Shown piece by piece: positions 55,229 through 64,000 of a DNA stretch of 64,000 nucleotides. Source of the stretch: a bacterium UBP15_UBA6099 (lineage in GTDB: Bacteria; UBP15; UBA6099); NCBI GenBank assembly GCA_002435745.1, contig DIWT01000052.1, positions 1 through 64,000 on the forward strand, read 5' to 3'. The first letter of the stretch is position 1. The number at the start of each line of letters is the position of its first letter. The translations under genes were made by a program, and so were the position numbers. A model generated the notes under the pieces. It was not told where the DNA came from and did no database searches. It saw only the letters and a list, made by a program, of their open reading frames with translations.

Positions 55229-55593
55229 TCGGCCTGTTCGACATCCATGAAGGTGATGACAGCCATCGGAGCGCCGTCTCCCCTGCGCGGCGGCAGCTTC
55301 ACTATGCTGAAACAACCGCCTTTTCTGTCCGCGTACTTGGGCGCGTATTCCTCGAAGATTTTCTTGAAGGCGATCTTGTCGTTGATCGTTCTTCTTACGC
55401 TTTTCTTCGCGGCCAGATCGTTCTGTTTGGCGGCGGTGAGCGTCTTCTCGGCGATGCGCATGGTGGCGCGCGCCTTCGGCTCGGTGGTGATGAGCTTCCC
55501 GTGCAGGAACAGCGTGGTCACCTGATTTTTCAGCATGACCATCCGATGATCGGTGGTGCGTCCTAGTTTCGCAATATTTCTTCCGTGTTTCAT
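55225..55593 (-). CDS. rplQ: 50S ribosomal protein L17
   Basis: 122 aa, full length: MKHGRNIAKLGRTTDHRMVML and the C-terminal FSIVKLPPRRGDGAPMA block. Last gene of the alpha operon, 49 bp after rpoA. Confidence 0.98.
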   Translation of the reverse strand: MKHGRNIAKLGRTTDHRMVMLKNQVTTLFLHGKLITTEPKARATMRIAEKTLTAAKQNDLAAKKSVRRTINDKIAFKKIFEEYAPKYADRKGGCFSIVKLPPRRGDGAPMAVITFMDVEQAD

Positions 55594-55642
55594 GTCATTA
55601 AGCTCCGTTGTGATTCCTTTTCAGCGCGGTTTCGGCGCCGTT

Positions 55643-56614
55643 TCAAATCAACTCGTCGGGCGCAAGATCGAGGCCCATTTGTATCAGTTTCGCTTTTATT
55701 TCCTTAAGCGACTTCTCGCCGAAATTCCTTAGTCCGCGCAGCCTTGTCTCCGACCATGTGATGAGTTCCTCGACGGTCAGGATGTTGGCGTTTTTCAGGC
55801 AGTTGTAAGAGCGCACCGAAAGGTCCATCTCGTCTATGGTTCTCTTGAGGTCTTGACTCTTGCGGATAATTTCCTGCTCTTTCTTCTCTTCTTCAAGCAG
55901 AATGCGCTCTTTGAAGTCCACGATGAAGCTGAACTGCTTGATGAGGATGCGAGCGGCTTCGCTTAGGGCTTCCGCCGGCGACACCGTGCCGTCGGTATCT
56001 ATCTCGATGACGAGCTTGTCGTGGTCCGTGCGCTGTCCGACGCGGGCCGGCTCGACGAAGAACTTCGTCTTGATCACGGGGGAGAAGACGGTGTCGATAT
56101 GCAGCACGCCGCGTTCCTTCGGTATTTCGGGGTTTTCCAGATGCCACTCGGTCGGGACGTATCCTCTGCCGCGCATGACTCCGATTTTCATCTTGACAGT
56201 CTTGTTGGTGGTCACAGTGCAGAGGTGGTAGTCTTTATCGACGATTGTCACTCTGTCGTCGGTCTGGATGTCGCCGGCCTTGATTTCGCAAGGGCCTTTT
56301 TTCTCGATGACGAGTTCGACGAGTTCGTCGGACTCGACGCCGACGCGAAGCCCCTTGAAGTTGATGAGGATGTCGGTGACGTCCTCGACCACGCCGTCGA
56401 TGGAGGAAAACTCGTGCAGGACGCCGTCTATTTTAATATAGACGATGCCGGAGCCTGTGATGGAGGAAATAAGAATCCTCCGCAGCGAGTTGCCCAGCGT
56501 CGCTCCGAAGCCCCTGATTAACGGCTGGATGTTGTATTTTCCGTAAAGCGCGTTGCCGCCGTCAAGCGGCTTCTCCTCTACGATTCTGATGTTCGGTCTC
56601 TCGAAAGCTTTCAT
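55643..56614 (-). CDS. rpoA: RNA polymerase alpha subunit
   Basis: 323 aa. N-terminal assembly domain (GFGATLGNSLRRILISSITG, VEDVTDILINFKGL), a charged linker near 230-250, and the C-terminal DNA-binding domain (LDLSVRSYNCLKNANI, RLRGLRNFGEKSLKEIKAKL). Usual alpha-operon place between rpsD and rplQ. Confidence 0.98.
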   Translation of the reverse strand: MKAFERPNIRIVEEKPLDGGNALYGKYNIQPLIRGFGATLGNSLRRILISSITGSGIVYIKIDGVLHEFSSIDGVVEDVTDILINFKGLRVGVESDELVELVIEKKGPCEIKAGDIQTDDRVTIVDKDYHLCTVTTNKTVKMKIGVMRGRGYVPTEWHLENPEIPKERGVLHIDTVFSPVIKTKFFVEPARVGQRTDHDKLVIEIDTDGTVSPAEALSEAARILIKQFSFIVDFKERILLEEEKKEQEIIRKSQDLKRTIDEMDLSVRSYNCLKNANILTVEELITWSETRLRGLRNFGEKSLKEIKAKLIQMGLDLAPDELI

Positions 56615-56628
56615 TAAGCCTCCCTAAA

Positions 56629-57270
56629 TTATCGAGAATAAAACTCTACGATGAGGTGTTCCTCGAACGGGATTTCAAGTTTGTCGCCCGCCGGCAACTC
56701 CAACACCGTTCCTTTAAGCTCGATCGGGCTTGTCTGCAGCCAGCTCGGTATGCGCGCGCGTTGCGCCGCGGCGTCCGCCGAGTCCCTTATTCCCTGTATC
56801 TTCTTCGACTGTTCCTTCACTTCTATCACGTCGTTTGCGCGAACGAGGTAAGACGGGATATCGACCAGCTTCCCGTTGACCTTAATGTGCCTGTGTCGGA
56901 CGAGCTGCCGCGCGAACCCTCTCGAACTTGCGAAGCCGAGTCTGTACACCACGTTGTCCAATCTGCGTTCGAGAGCTTGGAACAGAGCCTCGCCGGTGAT
57001 GCCTCTCTGGGCTGCGGCCATCTCGAAATATCTCCTGAACTGAACTTCGGACACGCCGTACATCCTGCGGGCGCGCTGCTTTTCCTTCAACTGTTTGCCA
57101 TATTCCGACATGTTGCGCTCTCTTCGGGAGAAACGCCCCAGATGCCCGGGCGGATACGATCTTCTTTTGAATCCGCACTTGTCTTCTATTTGGCAGCGCT
57201 CGCCTTTGAGATAGAGCTTCATCCCGGCCGAGCGGCACTGTTTGCATTGAGCTTCTTTGTCCTTCGCCAT
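56629..57270 (-). CDS. rpsD: 30S ribosomal protein S4 (zinc-binding form)
   Basis: 213 aa. The N-terminus keeps four Cys (CKQCRS ... CQIEDKC), the zinc-ribbon form found in Firmicutes and Thermus and lost in many Proteobacteria. The S4 RNA-binding domain (RLDNVVYRLGFASSRGFARQ, HIKVNGKLVDIPSYLVR) is complete. Primary rRNA binder and possible autoregulator of this operon. Confidence 0.98.
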   Translation of the reverse strand: MAKDKEAQCKQCRSAGMKLYLKGERCQIEDKCGFKRRSYPPGHLGRFSRRERNMSEYGKQLKEKQRARRMYGVSEVQFRRYFEMAAAQRGITGEALFQALERRLDNVVYRLGFASSRGFARQLVRHRHIKVNGKLVDIPSYLVRANDVIEVKEQSKKIQGIRDSADAAAQRARIPSWLQTSPIELKGTVLELPAGDKLEIPFEEHLIVEFYSR

Positions 57271-57301
57271 CTTGAATCCTCTTTCTCCCTTTCAGGATAT
57301 G

Positions 57302-57688
57302 TCAAACCCTTCTGCGTTTTTTCGGCCTGCATCCGTTGTGCGGGATTGGGGTGACGTCTCTGATAAGCCTGATGTTGAAGCCTTGGGCTTGGAACGACCT
57401 GATGGCCGATTCCCTTCCGCCGCCCGGCCCCTTAACCATGATGTCCACCGTTCTCATCCCCATAGCGCCGACTTCCTTGCCGACGTTTTCAGCGGCAAGC
57501 TGGGCGGCGTACGGAGTGCCTTTTCTAGAGCCTTTGAAGCCCACCGCGCCCGCGCTCGAAGTCGACAGCGCGTTTCCGCGCATGTCCGTAACGGTGATTA
57601 TGGTGTTGTTGAAAGTCGACTTGATATGCACGACTCCCTCTGTCACCGTAATCTTTTTTCTGGTCTTTGTTTTGCCTTTCTTAGCCAT
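57302..57688 (-). CDS. rpsK: 30S ribosomal protein S11
   Basis: 128 aa, complete: [32 protein letters not shown] and the C-terminal [18 protein letters not shown] that contacts the 16S platform. 26 bp after rpsM. Confidence 0.98.
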   Translation of the reverse strand: MAKKGKTKTRKKITVTEGVVHIKSTFNNTIITVTDMRGNALSTSSAGAVGFKGSRKGTPYAAQLAAENVGKEVGAMGMRTVDIMVKGPGGGRESAIRSFQAQGFNIRLIRDVTPIPHNGCRPKKRRRV

Positions 57689-57714
57689 TCGAGAATCCTT
57701 CCCTTAATAAGCTG

Positions 57715-58101
57715 TCAGCCTTTTTTGCCCGGCTTGCCTTTTTTGAGTCCCACCGGCCGTTTGCGGCCCTTTTTAGTTCTCGCGTTGGTTCTGGTCCGCT
57801 GTCCGCGAACGGGCAGGTTGGTTCTGTGCCTAAGCCCGCGGTAGGAGCCGATCTCGATGAGCCTCTTGACGTTGTTCTGCAACTCGCGCCGAACTTCGCC
57901 CTCGACTTTGTACTTCGTCTCTATTTCCCGCCTCAACCTCGAGATCATGTCCTCGGACAGATCCTTGACTTTGATGTCGGGATCTATCCTAGCGTCCTCA
58001 AGGATCTTCATCGCAGTCGTGTCGCCTATGCCATGGATATATGTAAGCGAGACTCTGACTTTTTTGTTTCCCGGGATATCAACTCCCGCAATGCGCGCCA
58101 T
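57715..58101 (-). CDS. rpsM: 30S ribosomal protein S13
   Basis: 128 aa: [26 protein letters not shown], and the basic tail [20 protein letters not shown]. 28 bp after rpmJ. Confidence 0.98.
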   Translation of the reverse strand: MARIAGVDIPGNKKVRVSLTYIHGIGDTTAMKILEDARIDPDIKVKDLSEDMISRLRREIETKYKVEGEVRRELQNNVKRLIEIGSYRGLRHRTNLPVRGQRTRTNARTKKGRKRPVGLKKGKPGKKG

Positions 58102-58129
58102 ATCGCCCTCCCGCGATCAGGTTCAGTGT

Positions 58130-58243
58130 TCAGCCCTGCCGCTGTTTGTGTTTCGGATTGTCGCAGATCACCCTTAGCACTCCGTGCCTCTTGATGATCT
58201 TGCAGTTCTTGCAAATCTTTTTTACAGACGCTCGCACTTTCAT
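58130..58243 (-). CDS. rpmJ: 50S ribosomal protein L36 (zinc-binding form)
   Basis: 37 aa, read directly: [20 protein letters not shown], then [16 protein letters not shown]. The Cys-x2-Cys, Cys and His zinc ligands are all present. GGAG lies eight bases before the ATG. It sits in its usual place between infA and rpsM. Confidence 0.97.
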   Translation of the reverse strand: MKVRASVKKICKNCKIIKRHGVLRVICDNPKHKQRQG

Positions 58244-58272
58244 ATCGACTTCTCCATCCTTAGATGTCCGAT

Positions 58273-58542
58273 TCAGGGATTGACTTCAGGCGCCGGCCCG
58301 CTTCTGCCGCCGCCTCTTCCCGCAGTCGGATATCTCCATGTTATTCTTCCCCGGTTCAGGTCGTATTGGCTTAATTCGAGTTTGACCTTGTCTCCGGGCA
58401 CTATCCTGATGAACCGCATTCGTATCTTGCCCGATATGTGGGCGAGCACCTTGTGTCCGTTTTCAAGCTCGACGCGGAACATGGCGTTCGGCAGCGATTC
58501 AACAATTTTTCCGTCAACTTCTATTACGTCGTCCTTGCTCAT
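58273..58542 (-). CDS. infA: Translation initiation factor IF-1, extended
   Basis: 89 aa. The S1-like fold is intact ([48 protein letters not shown]). Usual IF-1 ends here at about 72 aa; this one has a 17-residue Gly/Pro/Arg tail ([17 protein letters not shown]). Located between map and rpmJ as in many spc operons. Confidence 0.97.
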   Translation of the reverse strand: MSKDDVIEVDGKIVESLPNAMFRVELENGHKVLAHISGKIRMRFIRIVPGDKVKLELSQYDLNRGRITWRYPTAGRGGGRSGPAPEVNP

Positions 58543-58562
58543 GTCTGTCCTTTAATTACAGT

Positions 58563-59324
58563 TTACGGCAGCGTCAGAATCCTCGGCCCGTCCGCCGTCG
58601 CGACCACCGTGTGTTCGAAGTGGCACGATAGGCTCGCGTCTGCGGTCACGTACGTCCATCCGTCTTTTAACTCCCGGACGTCGTACCCGCCCATGTTGAC
58701 CATCGGCTCTATTGCGGCCGTCATTCCCTCGACTATTTTTAGTCCCGTTCCTGCGTTTCCATAGTTTGGAATCTGCAGGCCTCGCTCGTGCATGACCGTG
58801 CCGATTCCGTGCCCTACCAACGCCCTCACCACCGAGAATCCCCGGGACTCGACTTCCTTTTGAATCGCCGCCGAGACATCGCCCACTCTGTTGCCGGGCC
58901 GCCACTTTTCGATGCCTTTGTGCAGCGATCGAAGAGTCGTTTTCATCAGGGCGTCCACTTGGGCCGGCGGTTCGCCTCCCACGTAGTGGGTCACCGCCAT
59001 GTCCGAGTAGTAGCCTTCGAGGATCGCCCCGCAGTCAACTCCCACAAGGTCTCCCTCGACGAATCTTCTCGGCCCCGGTATTCCGTGAACCACCTGTTCG
59101 TTGAACGACACACAGAGCGTGGCCGGATATCCTCTGTAGCCCTTGAACGCCGGTTTTCCGCCGCCGTCCCGGATGAACTCTTCGGCCGCCCTGTCCAGTT
59201 CCGCCGACGAAACGCCCGGTTTCATCATCCCTGCGATAAGCTCGTGCGTCGCCGCCAGCAGCCTGCCCGAGCGGCGCATCAGCTCGATCTCTTCAGGGGT
59301 TTTTGTCCGGTATCCGTCGGTCAC
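58563..59324 (-). CDS. map: Type I methionine aminopeptidase
   Basis: Removes initiator Met. 253 aa. The five metal ligands are seen: Asp in GVDCGAILEGYYSD (two), His in VGHGIGTVMHE, Glu in AAIEPMVN and Glu in HFEHTVV. The start is GTG 59324, 10 bp after the adk stop. Confidence 0.97.
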   Translation of the reverse strand: MTDGYRTKTPEEIELMRRSGRLLAATHELIAGMMKPGVSSAELDRAAEEFIRDGGGKPAFKGYRGYPATLCVSFNEQVVHGIPGPRRFVEGDLVGVDCGAILEGYYSDMAVTHYVGGEPPAQVDALMKTTLRSLHKGIEKWRPGNRVGDVSAAIQKEVESRGFSVVRALVGHGIGTVMHERGLQIPNYGNAGTGLKIVEGMTAAIEPMVNMGGYDVRELKDGWTYVTADASLSCHFEHTVVATADGPRILTLP

Positions 59325-59334
59325 CTTTCGCGTC

Positions 59335-59982
59335 CTAGTCGAGATATTCGAATATTTTGCGGCTCGTCTCTTGAGGTGAGCCGGTGAGTCCTACCTCCTT
59401 GAGAAGGTTCTTCTTCCCATAGTAATCGATGACAGGCTGAGTCTGGCTGTGATAAGTGTCGAGCCTCTGCCTGATGACTGTCTCGTTGTCGTCCGCCCTC
59501 TGGATGAGCGCCGCGCCTTCATTGTCGCAGACGCCTTCCTTTTTCGGGGGCTTGCCGGTCACATGGTATATCGCGTTGCAGGCCGGGCACATTCTGCGCC
59601 CGCAGAGCCTAGCGACGACTTCCTCGTCCGGCACGTTCAGGAACACCACGGCGTCAATCTTTCTGCCGTTGCCTTCAAGGGCTTTGTCAAGCGCGGCCGC
59701 CTGATCCAGCGTTCTGGGGAACCCGTCGAACAGAGTCCCTCTGTCCGCCGCGATAGTGGCGACTTTGTCGCTGATTATCTTGATGACGACTTCGTCCGGA
59801 ACGAGCTTTCCGCTTTCCATATACTGTTTCGCGAGAAGCCCTGTTTCGGTGCCGTTTTTCACGGCTTCCCGAAGCATGTCGCCCGTCGAGAGATGTTCAA
59901 GGTTGTATTTGTCCCTGAGCGCCTCGCTCTGAGTGCCTTTTCCCGCGCCCGGAGGCCCGAAGATTACCAGATTTAACGCCAT
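59335..59982 (-). CDS. adk: Adenylate kinase (long, zinc-type lid)
   Basis: Interconverts ATP, AMP and ADP. 215 aa. P-loop GPPGAGKGTQ (near 9-18), DGFPRTLDQA, and a long lid with CGRRMCPACNAIYH and GVCDNEG, the Cys/Cys/Cys/Asp metal-binding pattern of many non-proteobacterial enzymes. Between secY and map, the common order. Confidence 0.97.
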   Translation of the reverse strand: MALNLVIFGPPGAGKGTQSEALRDKYNLEHLSTGDMLREAVKNGTETGLLAKQYMESGKLVPDEVVIKIISDKVATIAADRGTLFDGFPRTLDQAAALDKALEGNGRKIDAVVFLNVPDEEVVARLCGRRMCPACNAIYHVTGKPPKKEGVCDNEGAALIQRADDNETVIRQRLDTYHSQTQPVIDYYGKKNLLKEVGLTGSPQETSRKIFEYLD

Positions 59983-60036
59983 TTCAGCACCTTCTCCCCG
60001 CGGCCCGCTTCGGCGCGCCGCTCCGTAGCCTCACCC

Positions 60037-61296
60037 TTAGAATCCTTCGTAGTGTCTCATCAGCAGCTGCGCTTCTATCTGATTTACCGTGTCCAGCGCC
60101 ACTCCCACCACAATCAGTATCGACGTGCCTCCCAGTCCGAAGCTGGAAAGCTTTGTTATGTACACGACTAACGACGGGAGAACCGCAATTAATCCGAGGA
60201 ACATCGCGCCCATGAATGTAATGCGCACCATGATTCGCTCGAGATATCTTCTCGTCGGATCTCCCGGTCTATAACCAAGTATAAACCCGCCGCGTTTCTT
60301 CATCTGTTCGGCCACTTCCTTCGGATCGAACACGACGGCCGTGTAGAAGAACGTGAACAGGAATACGAGCACAAAATACATGATATTGTACAGTATGGAC
60401 TGATCGTTTGTAAAATTGGCAAACGCCTTCTTCACCGCGTCGTAAGGCACGTATGTGGCTATCGTCGCGGGAAACATGAGCATTGATATCGCGAAAATGA
60501 TCGGGATGACGCCGGCGGTGTTCACCTTTAGCGGCAGGTACGTGGTTTGACCGCTGTAGTATTTTCGTCCGACTATTCTCTTCGGGTACTGCACCGGAAT
60601 TTTTCTCTGGCCGAGATGCACGAAGATTATGAACGCGATTGTGGCCACGGATATAAGGAACAGGGCCACCAATCCGGCCTTATTGTCGTTCCATGTGGCC
60701 AGTTTGAAGGTCTGGTACGCCTGAGTGGGGAGCGAGCCTATTATGCCGAAGAAGATTATCAGCGACACTCCGTTGCCGACGCCCTTCTTGGTGATTTCCT
60801 CGCCCAACCACATCAGGAACAGCGTGCCGCCCACAAGCGAGCAGATGACCAGAATCCTGAACAGCCATGTGTCATGCTGAAGAATCCCGCCGCTGCCGCG
60901 CAACATGGTGTACATGCCTATTGCTTGGAAGAAGGCCAGCCCGACCGTCAGATATCTGGTCCACTGCTGGATCACTTTTCGCCCGGTCTCGCCTTCCTTC
61001 TGAAGCTCTTTTATCTTGGGGAGCACCACGGCCAGAAGCTGCATGATAATGGACGCGTTGATGTATGGATTCACTCCGAGGGCGAATAGCGAAAATCTTC
61101 TGAGCGAGCCGCCTACGAACAGGTCCATCATCCCGAACAGAGTGCCCTGTCCTATCAGGTTTTCAAGCGCGTCGTTGTTTATGCCGGGAACCGGTATGTG
61201 CGCTCCGGCGGCATACAGCGCCATAGCGTAAAGCACGAACAGCATCTTGCGGCGTATGTCCGGAACTTTGAATGCGTTGGCGAGTATTGTAAACAT
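60037..61296 (-). CDS. secY: Protein translocase subunit SecY
   Basis: Channel of the Sec translocon. 419 aa with ten membrane segments. Plug region follows HIPVPGINNDAL; other marks are GVNPYINASIIMQLL, GQRKIPVQYPKR, and the cytoplasmic loop KKRGGFILGYRPGDPTRRYL. 2 bp after rplO. Confidence 0.98.
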   Translation of the reverse strand: MFTILANAFKVPDIRRKMLFVLYAMALYAAGAHIPVPGINNDALENLIGQGTLFGMMDLFVGGSLRRFSLFALGVNPYINASIIMQLLAVVLPKIKELQKEGETGRKVIQQWTRYLTVGLAFFQAIGMYTMLRGSGGILQHDTWLFRILVICSLVGGTLFLMWLGEEITKKGVGNGVSLIIFFGIIGSLPTQAYQTFKLATWNDNKAGLVALFLISVATIAFIIFVHLGQRKIPVQYPKRIVGRKYYSGQTTYLPLKVNTAGVIPIIFAISMLMFPATIATYVPYDAVKKAFANFTNDQSILYNIMYFVLVFLFTFFYTAVVFDPKEVAEQMKKRGGFILGYRPGDPTRRYLERIMVRITFMGAMFLGLIAVLPSLVVYITKLSSFGLGGTSILIVVGVALDTVNQIEAQLLMRHYEGF

Positions 61297-61297
61297 A

Positions 61298-61738
61298 TCA
61301 GATTTTGATGAGTTCCGAGCCGGACTCCCCGATTTTTTTCTCCGCAGTCTGCGACCACGCGTGCGCGTGAACCTTTAGCTTTTTCTTCAGTTCGCCGCGA
61401 CCCAGTATCTTTATCGTCTTTTCAGTCTTTCTGATTATCCCGGCCTCGACCAGCTTCTCAAGCGTCACTTCGGTTCCGTCTTCGAACTCGTTGAGGTCTT
61501 CCACGTTCACCGGCGCGTATTCCACTCTGCCAACGGGAGTAAACCCGCCGAGTTTGGGGACGCGCCTGAACATGGAGATGCCGCCGCCCTGAAAGTAGAA
61601 CGGGAGTCCTCCGCCGGCCCTTGCTTTCTGGCCTTTTGAACCTTTGCCGGAGGTTTTTACATATCCGGAACCATGCCCGCGTCCTATTCTTTTCTTGGCC
61701 GTGGCGGTTTTTTGTTTCGGCAATTCGTGCAGTTTCAT
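61298..61738 (-). CDS. rplO: 50S ribosomal protein L15
   Basis: 146 aa: MKLHELPKQKTATAKKRIGR, GKGSKGQKARAGGG and the C-terminal HAHAWSQTAEKKI region. It begins 2 bp after rpsE; the rpmD (L30) gene that normally separates them is absent. Confidence 0.98.
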   Translation of the reverse strand: MKLHELPKQKTATAKKRIGRGHGSGYVKTSGKGSKGQKARAGGGLPFYFQGGGISMFRRVPKLGGFTPVGRVEYAPVNVEDLNEFEDGTEVTLEKLVEAGIIRKTEKTIKILGRGELKKKLKVHAHAWSQTAEKKIGESGSELIKI

Positions 61739-61740
61739 AA

Positions 61741-62376
61741 TCAGCCTTCCCTGTTTTCAACGGTCTCAGCCGGGATTTCCGCCGCAGGGGCGGGCGCGGC
61801 GGGCCGCTCTTCCGTTTTCGCCGGCGCTTGAGCCGCCGGAGCCTTTTGTTCTTCGTCCTGCTGCTTGGCGGAATCCTTGTCATCCGCCTGTGAACGCAAC
61901 CGTTTGAACTGATCTTCTGTCTTGACGCTTTTCAGACCCACTATGGTGGCCCGCGCGGTGTTGATATGGTTCTTGGAGCCGAGATTCTTCGTGAGGATGT
62001 CTTTTATTCCTGAGGCCTCGACGATAGCGCGCACCGCTCCGCCGGCGATGATTCCAGTGCCGGGAGAGGCGGGTTTGAGCATGACTTTCGCCGCGCCCCA
62101 TTCCGCTGTGAGCTGGTATGGTATCGTCGTGCCCTTCATCGGCACTTTGAACATGTTTTTCTTGCCGTCTTCGACGCCTTTTCGTATCGCTTCCGCGACT
62201 TCGTTGGCCTTGCCGAAACCGAGTCCGACATTGCCCTCTCCGTCTCCGACGACCACGAGCGCGCTGAAGCTGAACCGGCGTCCGCCCTTGACCACCTTGG
62301 CCACGCGGTTGATGTTTATCACCTTTTCGATGAATTTGCTTTCCGGTTCAGCGCTTGCCTGTCTGTATTTTCCCAT
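61741..62376 (-). CDS. rpsE: 30S ribosomal protein S5 with C-terminal tail
   Basis: 211 aa. Complete S5 domains ([69 protein letters not shown]), then about 45 extra residues rich in Ala, Pro, Glu and Gln from about 167. Usual length is about 165 aa. Confidence 0.97.
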   Translation of the reverse strand: MGKYRQASAEPESKFIEKVININRVAKVVKGGRRFSFSALVVVGDGEGNVGLGFGKANEVAEAIRKGVEDGKKNMFKVPMKGTTIPYQLTAEWGAAKVMLKPASPGTGIIAGGAVRAIVEASGIKDILTKNLGSKNHINTARATIVGLKSVKTEDQFKRLRSQADDKDSAKQQDEEQKAPAAQAPAKTEERPAAPAPAAEIPAETVENREG

Positions 62377-62415
62377 TTGTCAGCTCCCAGCTAATCCTCT
62401 TCTAATGTCGGGCGA

Positions 62416-62784
62416 TTAGAATTTTAGCCCCGCCTCGCGCGCGGCGTCCGCCAACGCTCCGAGTCTCTTGCCGTACTTATAGCCCGACTTGTCGAACACC
62501 ACCGTGGTCACGCCTTTTTCCATTGCGGCCTGCGCCACGCTCTTGCCAACCAGTTTGGCCATTTCCGTCATGTTTTTGCCCTTCGCCTCTTCCTTTATGG
62601 AGGGCGATTGGGTGGACGCCGCCGCCAGAGTGCTGCCGGCCGCGTCGTCTATCACCTGCGCGTACACCTGCTTGTTGCTGATGAACACGCACAAGCGGGG
62701 CCGTTCGGCTGTCCCGCCGATTTTCTTGCGGACTCTGTCCGCCCGTAAAATCCTTGCTTCCTGTCTTGTCCTGTTATGCGCCAC
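62416..62784 (-). CDS. rplR: 50S ribosomal protein L18
   Basis: 122 aa: [40 protein letters not shown] and [20 protein letters not shown]. 5S rRNA binder. Starts with GTG at 62784 and overlaps the rplF stop by 11 bp, suggesting coupled translation. Confidence 0.98.
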   Translation of the reverse strand: MAHNRTRQEARILRADRVRKKIGGTAERPRLCVFISNKQVYAQVIDDAAGSTLAAASTQSPSIKEEAKGKNMTEMAKLVGKSVAQAAMEKGVTTVVFDKSGYKYGKRLGALADAAREAGLKF

Positions 62785-63310
62785 TCTTGCCCGGTTTCAG
62801 CTTGATCTTCTCGTTCTTGTATCTTATTCCCTTGCCTTTGTAAGCGTCCGGTGGCCTGAATTTTCTTATGTCAGCTGAAACCTGTCCTACCCTTCCTTTG
62901 TCTATTCCGGACACTACTATCGTCGTCGGGTTCTCCGTTTTCAATGTTATGCCTTCGGGGGCTTCGAACTCTACCGGATGCGAATAGCCGACGAAAAGCG
63001 CGAGTTTATCTTTCTTCATTTCGGCTTTGTATCCTACGCCCTGAATTTCAAGCGTCTTGCTGAAGCCCTCGGTCACGCCTTTCGCCATATTCGCTATCAG
63101 CGCGCGGGAAAGACCGTGCAACGCGCGCGTTTTCTTGTCTTCCTTGGCGCGGACGACGCGCAGTTCGGAGCCGTCCTGTTCGACGGTGATCCCCGGAGGC
63201 AACTGCCAACTCATTTCTCCGAGTCCGCCCTTCATTTTCACGCTTCCGTCTTTTATGTCAACAGTCGCGCCCTTCGGCAGATCAATTTTCAGTTTTCCTA
63301 TTCTTGACAT
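62774..63310 (-). CDS. rplF: 50S ribosomal protein L6
   Basis: 178 aa: [20 protein letters not shown] and the C-terminal [23 protein letters not shown] block ([20 protein letters not shown]). 53 bp after rpsH. Confidence 0.98.
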   Translation of the reverse strand: MSRIGKLKIDLPKGATVDIKDGSVKMKGGLGEMSWQLPPGITVEQDGSELRVVRAKEDKKTRALHGLSRALIANMAKGVTEGFSKTLEIQGVGYKAEMKKDKLALFVGYSHPVEFEAPEGITLKTENPTTIVVSGIDKGRVGQVSADIRKFRPPDAYKGKGIRYKNEKIKLKPGKSGA

Positions 63311-63363
63311 CTCGCTTCACTTCCCGGTTTTTGATTGCGGACGGCGGCGTCAACGCCACTCCG

Positions 63364-63762
63364 TCACCACATGGTGCATATCAGTTCGCCGCCGACGCCT
63401 TTCTTGCGCGCCTCCTGCGACGTCATCAACCCGCCCGACGTGGAGATTATCGCCATCCCCATTCCGCCCGCCACGAGGGGGATATTCCTCTTGTCGATAT
63501 ACGTTCTTCGGCTGGGCTTGCTGACTCTGGCAAGCTTTTCGATCGCCGGCTCGCCGTCAGGCCCGTACTTGAGGAACACCTTGATCACGTTGTGCGATTT
63601 GCGCTTCCGCACGGCGTAATTCTTGATGAAGCCCTCGGCTTTCATTATCTTCAGCATCTCCAGTTTCATCTTCGAGGCCGGCAGTTCCACAGCCTCGAAA
63701 TTCTGGCGCTGAGCGTTTCTTATCCTTGTCAGCATATCCGCTATAGGATCGGTCATTCCCAT
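63364..63762 (-). CDS. rpsH: 30S ribosomal protein S8
   Basis: 132 aa: MGMTDPIADMLTRIRNAQRQ, and the C-terminal ISTSGGLMTSQEARKKGVGG block. 26 bp after rpsN. GAGGG lies eight bases before the ATG. Confidence 0.98.
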   Translation of the reverse strand: MGMTDPIADMLTRIRNAQRQNFEAVELPASKMKLEMLKIMKAEGFIKNYAVRKRKSHNVIKVFLKYGPDGEPAIEKLARVSKPSRRTYIDKRNIPLVAGGMGMAIISTSGGLMTSQEARKKGVGGELICTMW

Positions 63763-63788
63763 GTCTTTGGCCCTCTACTCCTGATTGT

Positions 63789-63974
63789 TTACCAGCTCGC
63801 CTTTACGACGCCCGGTATCTGCCCTTCGTTGGCAAGCGTGCGGAAGCATATTCTGCATATTCCGAATTTCCTCAGATAGCCGCGCGGCCTTCCGCATATC
63901 TTGCATCTGTTCTTAGCGCGCGTCGAAAACTTCGGCTGTTTCTGCGATTTCAGGTAGTGCGCTTTCGTCGACAC
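63789..63974 (-). CDS. rpsN: 30S ribosomal protein S14 type Z
   Basis: 61 aa, the short zinc-binding form: [20 protein letters not shown] supplies the four Cys ligands. The start is GTG 63974, with AAGAGG seven bases upstream. The spc operon continues past the right edge (rplE expected next). Confidence 0.97.
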   Translation of the reverse strand: MSTKAHYLKSQKQPKFSTRAKNRCKICGRPRGYLRKFGICRICFRTLANEGQIPGVVKASW

Positions 63975-64000
63975 TGTTGCACCTCTTCCTTATATTCTTC

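Overview
The window comes from a diderm (outer-membrane) bacterium of moderately high GC. An outer-membrane secretin (PilQ) with its lipoprotein PilP proves the outer membrane. No gene gives a safe phylum. The PdxS/PdxT route to vitamin B6, a yaaR-holB-ricT cluster typical of Firmicutes, zinc-ribbon forms of S4, S14 and L36, the absence of rpmD from the spc operon, and a UPF0182 membrane protein together point to an uncultured non-proteobacterial diderm lineage; that placement is inference.

Layout. (1) 1-329: a two-unit tandem repeat whose hairpin stems differ by compensatory changes. (2) 330-20014, all on the minus strand: a type IV pilus region, in transcription order pilT, pilC, the major pilin (TTG start), a second pilin, pilD, pilV-like, pilW-like, two tandem giant PilX-like proteins (about 1,070-1,085 aa each), then pilM-N-O-P-Q. 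No pilB or pilY1 is present. (3) 20315-23089, plus: a divergent UPF0182 membrane protein. (4) 23129-35105, minus: a chemosensory operon (response regulator, cheA with a 390-residue extra N-terminus, cheW, one receptor, cheR, cheD, cheY, cheX-like, cheB, a FapA-receiver fusion, cheX, and a receiver protein with an HD-GYP-associated N-terminal module). (5) 35382-40351, minus: a 1,443-aa CHASE4/GAF/PAS histidine kinase overlapping a NarL-type regulator. (6) 40752-48278, plus: pdxS-pdxT, yaaR-holB-ricT, an HD-GYP protein and a stand-alone EF-G. (7) 48497-50897, minus: a DUF5989 / carbamoyltransferase / SxtJ trio. (8) 51135-54301, minus: tRNA-Ala(TGC), an MgtE-like protein without the usual pore motif, and a secreted TPR protein. 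(9) 54386-63974, minus: truA and the spc/alpha ribosomal operon from rpsN to rplQ, entering from the right edge.

How it works together. Regions 2 and 4 would build and steer a twitching-type pilus (or another motor encoded elsewhere; no flagellar gene is in the window). CheR/CheB/CheD with CheX phosphatases make a full methylation-based adaptation loop without CheZ. HD-GYP and receiver proteins add a c-di-GMP layer. Most gene calls are firm from sequence motifs. The least explained items are the giant PilX-like pair, the covarying repeat at the left edge, the FapA-receiver fusion, the long CheA N-terminus and the carbamoyltransferase trio.
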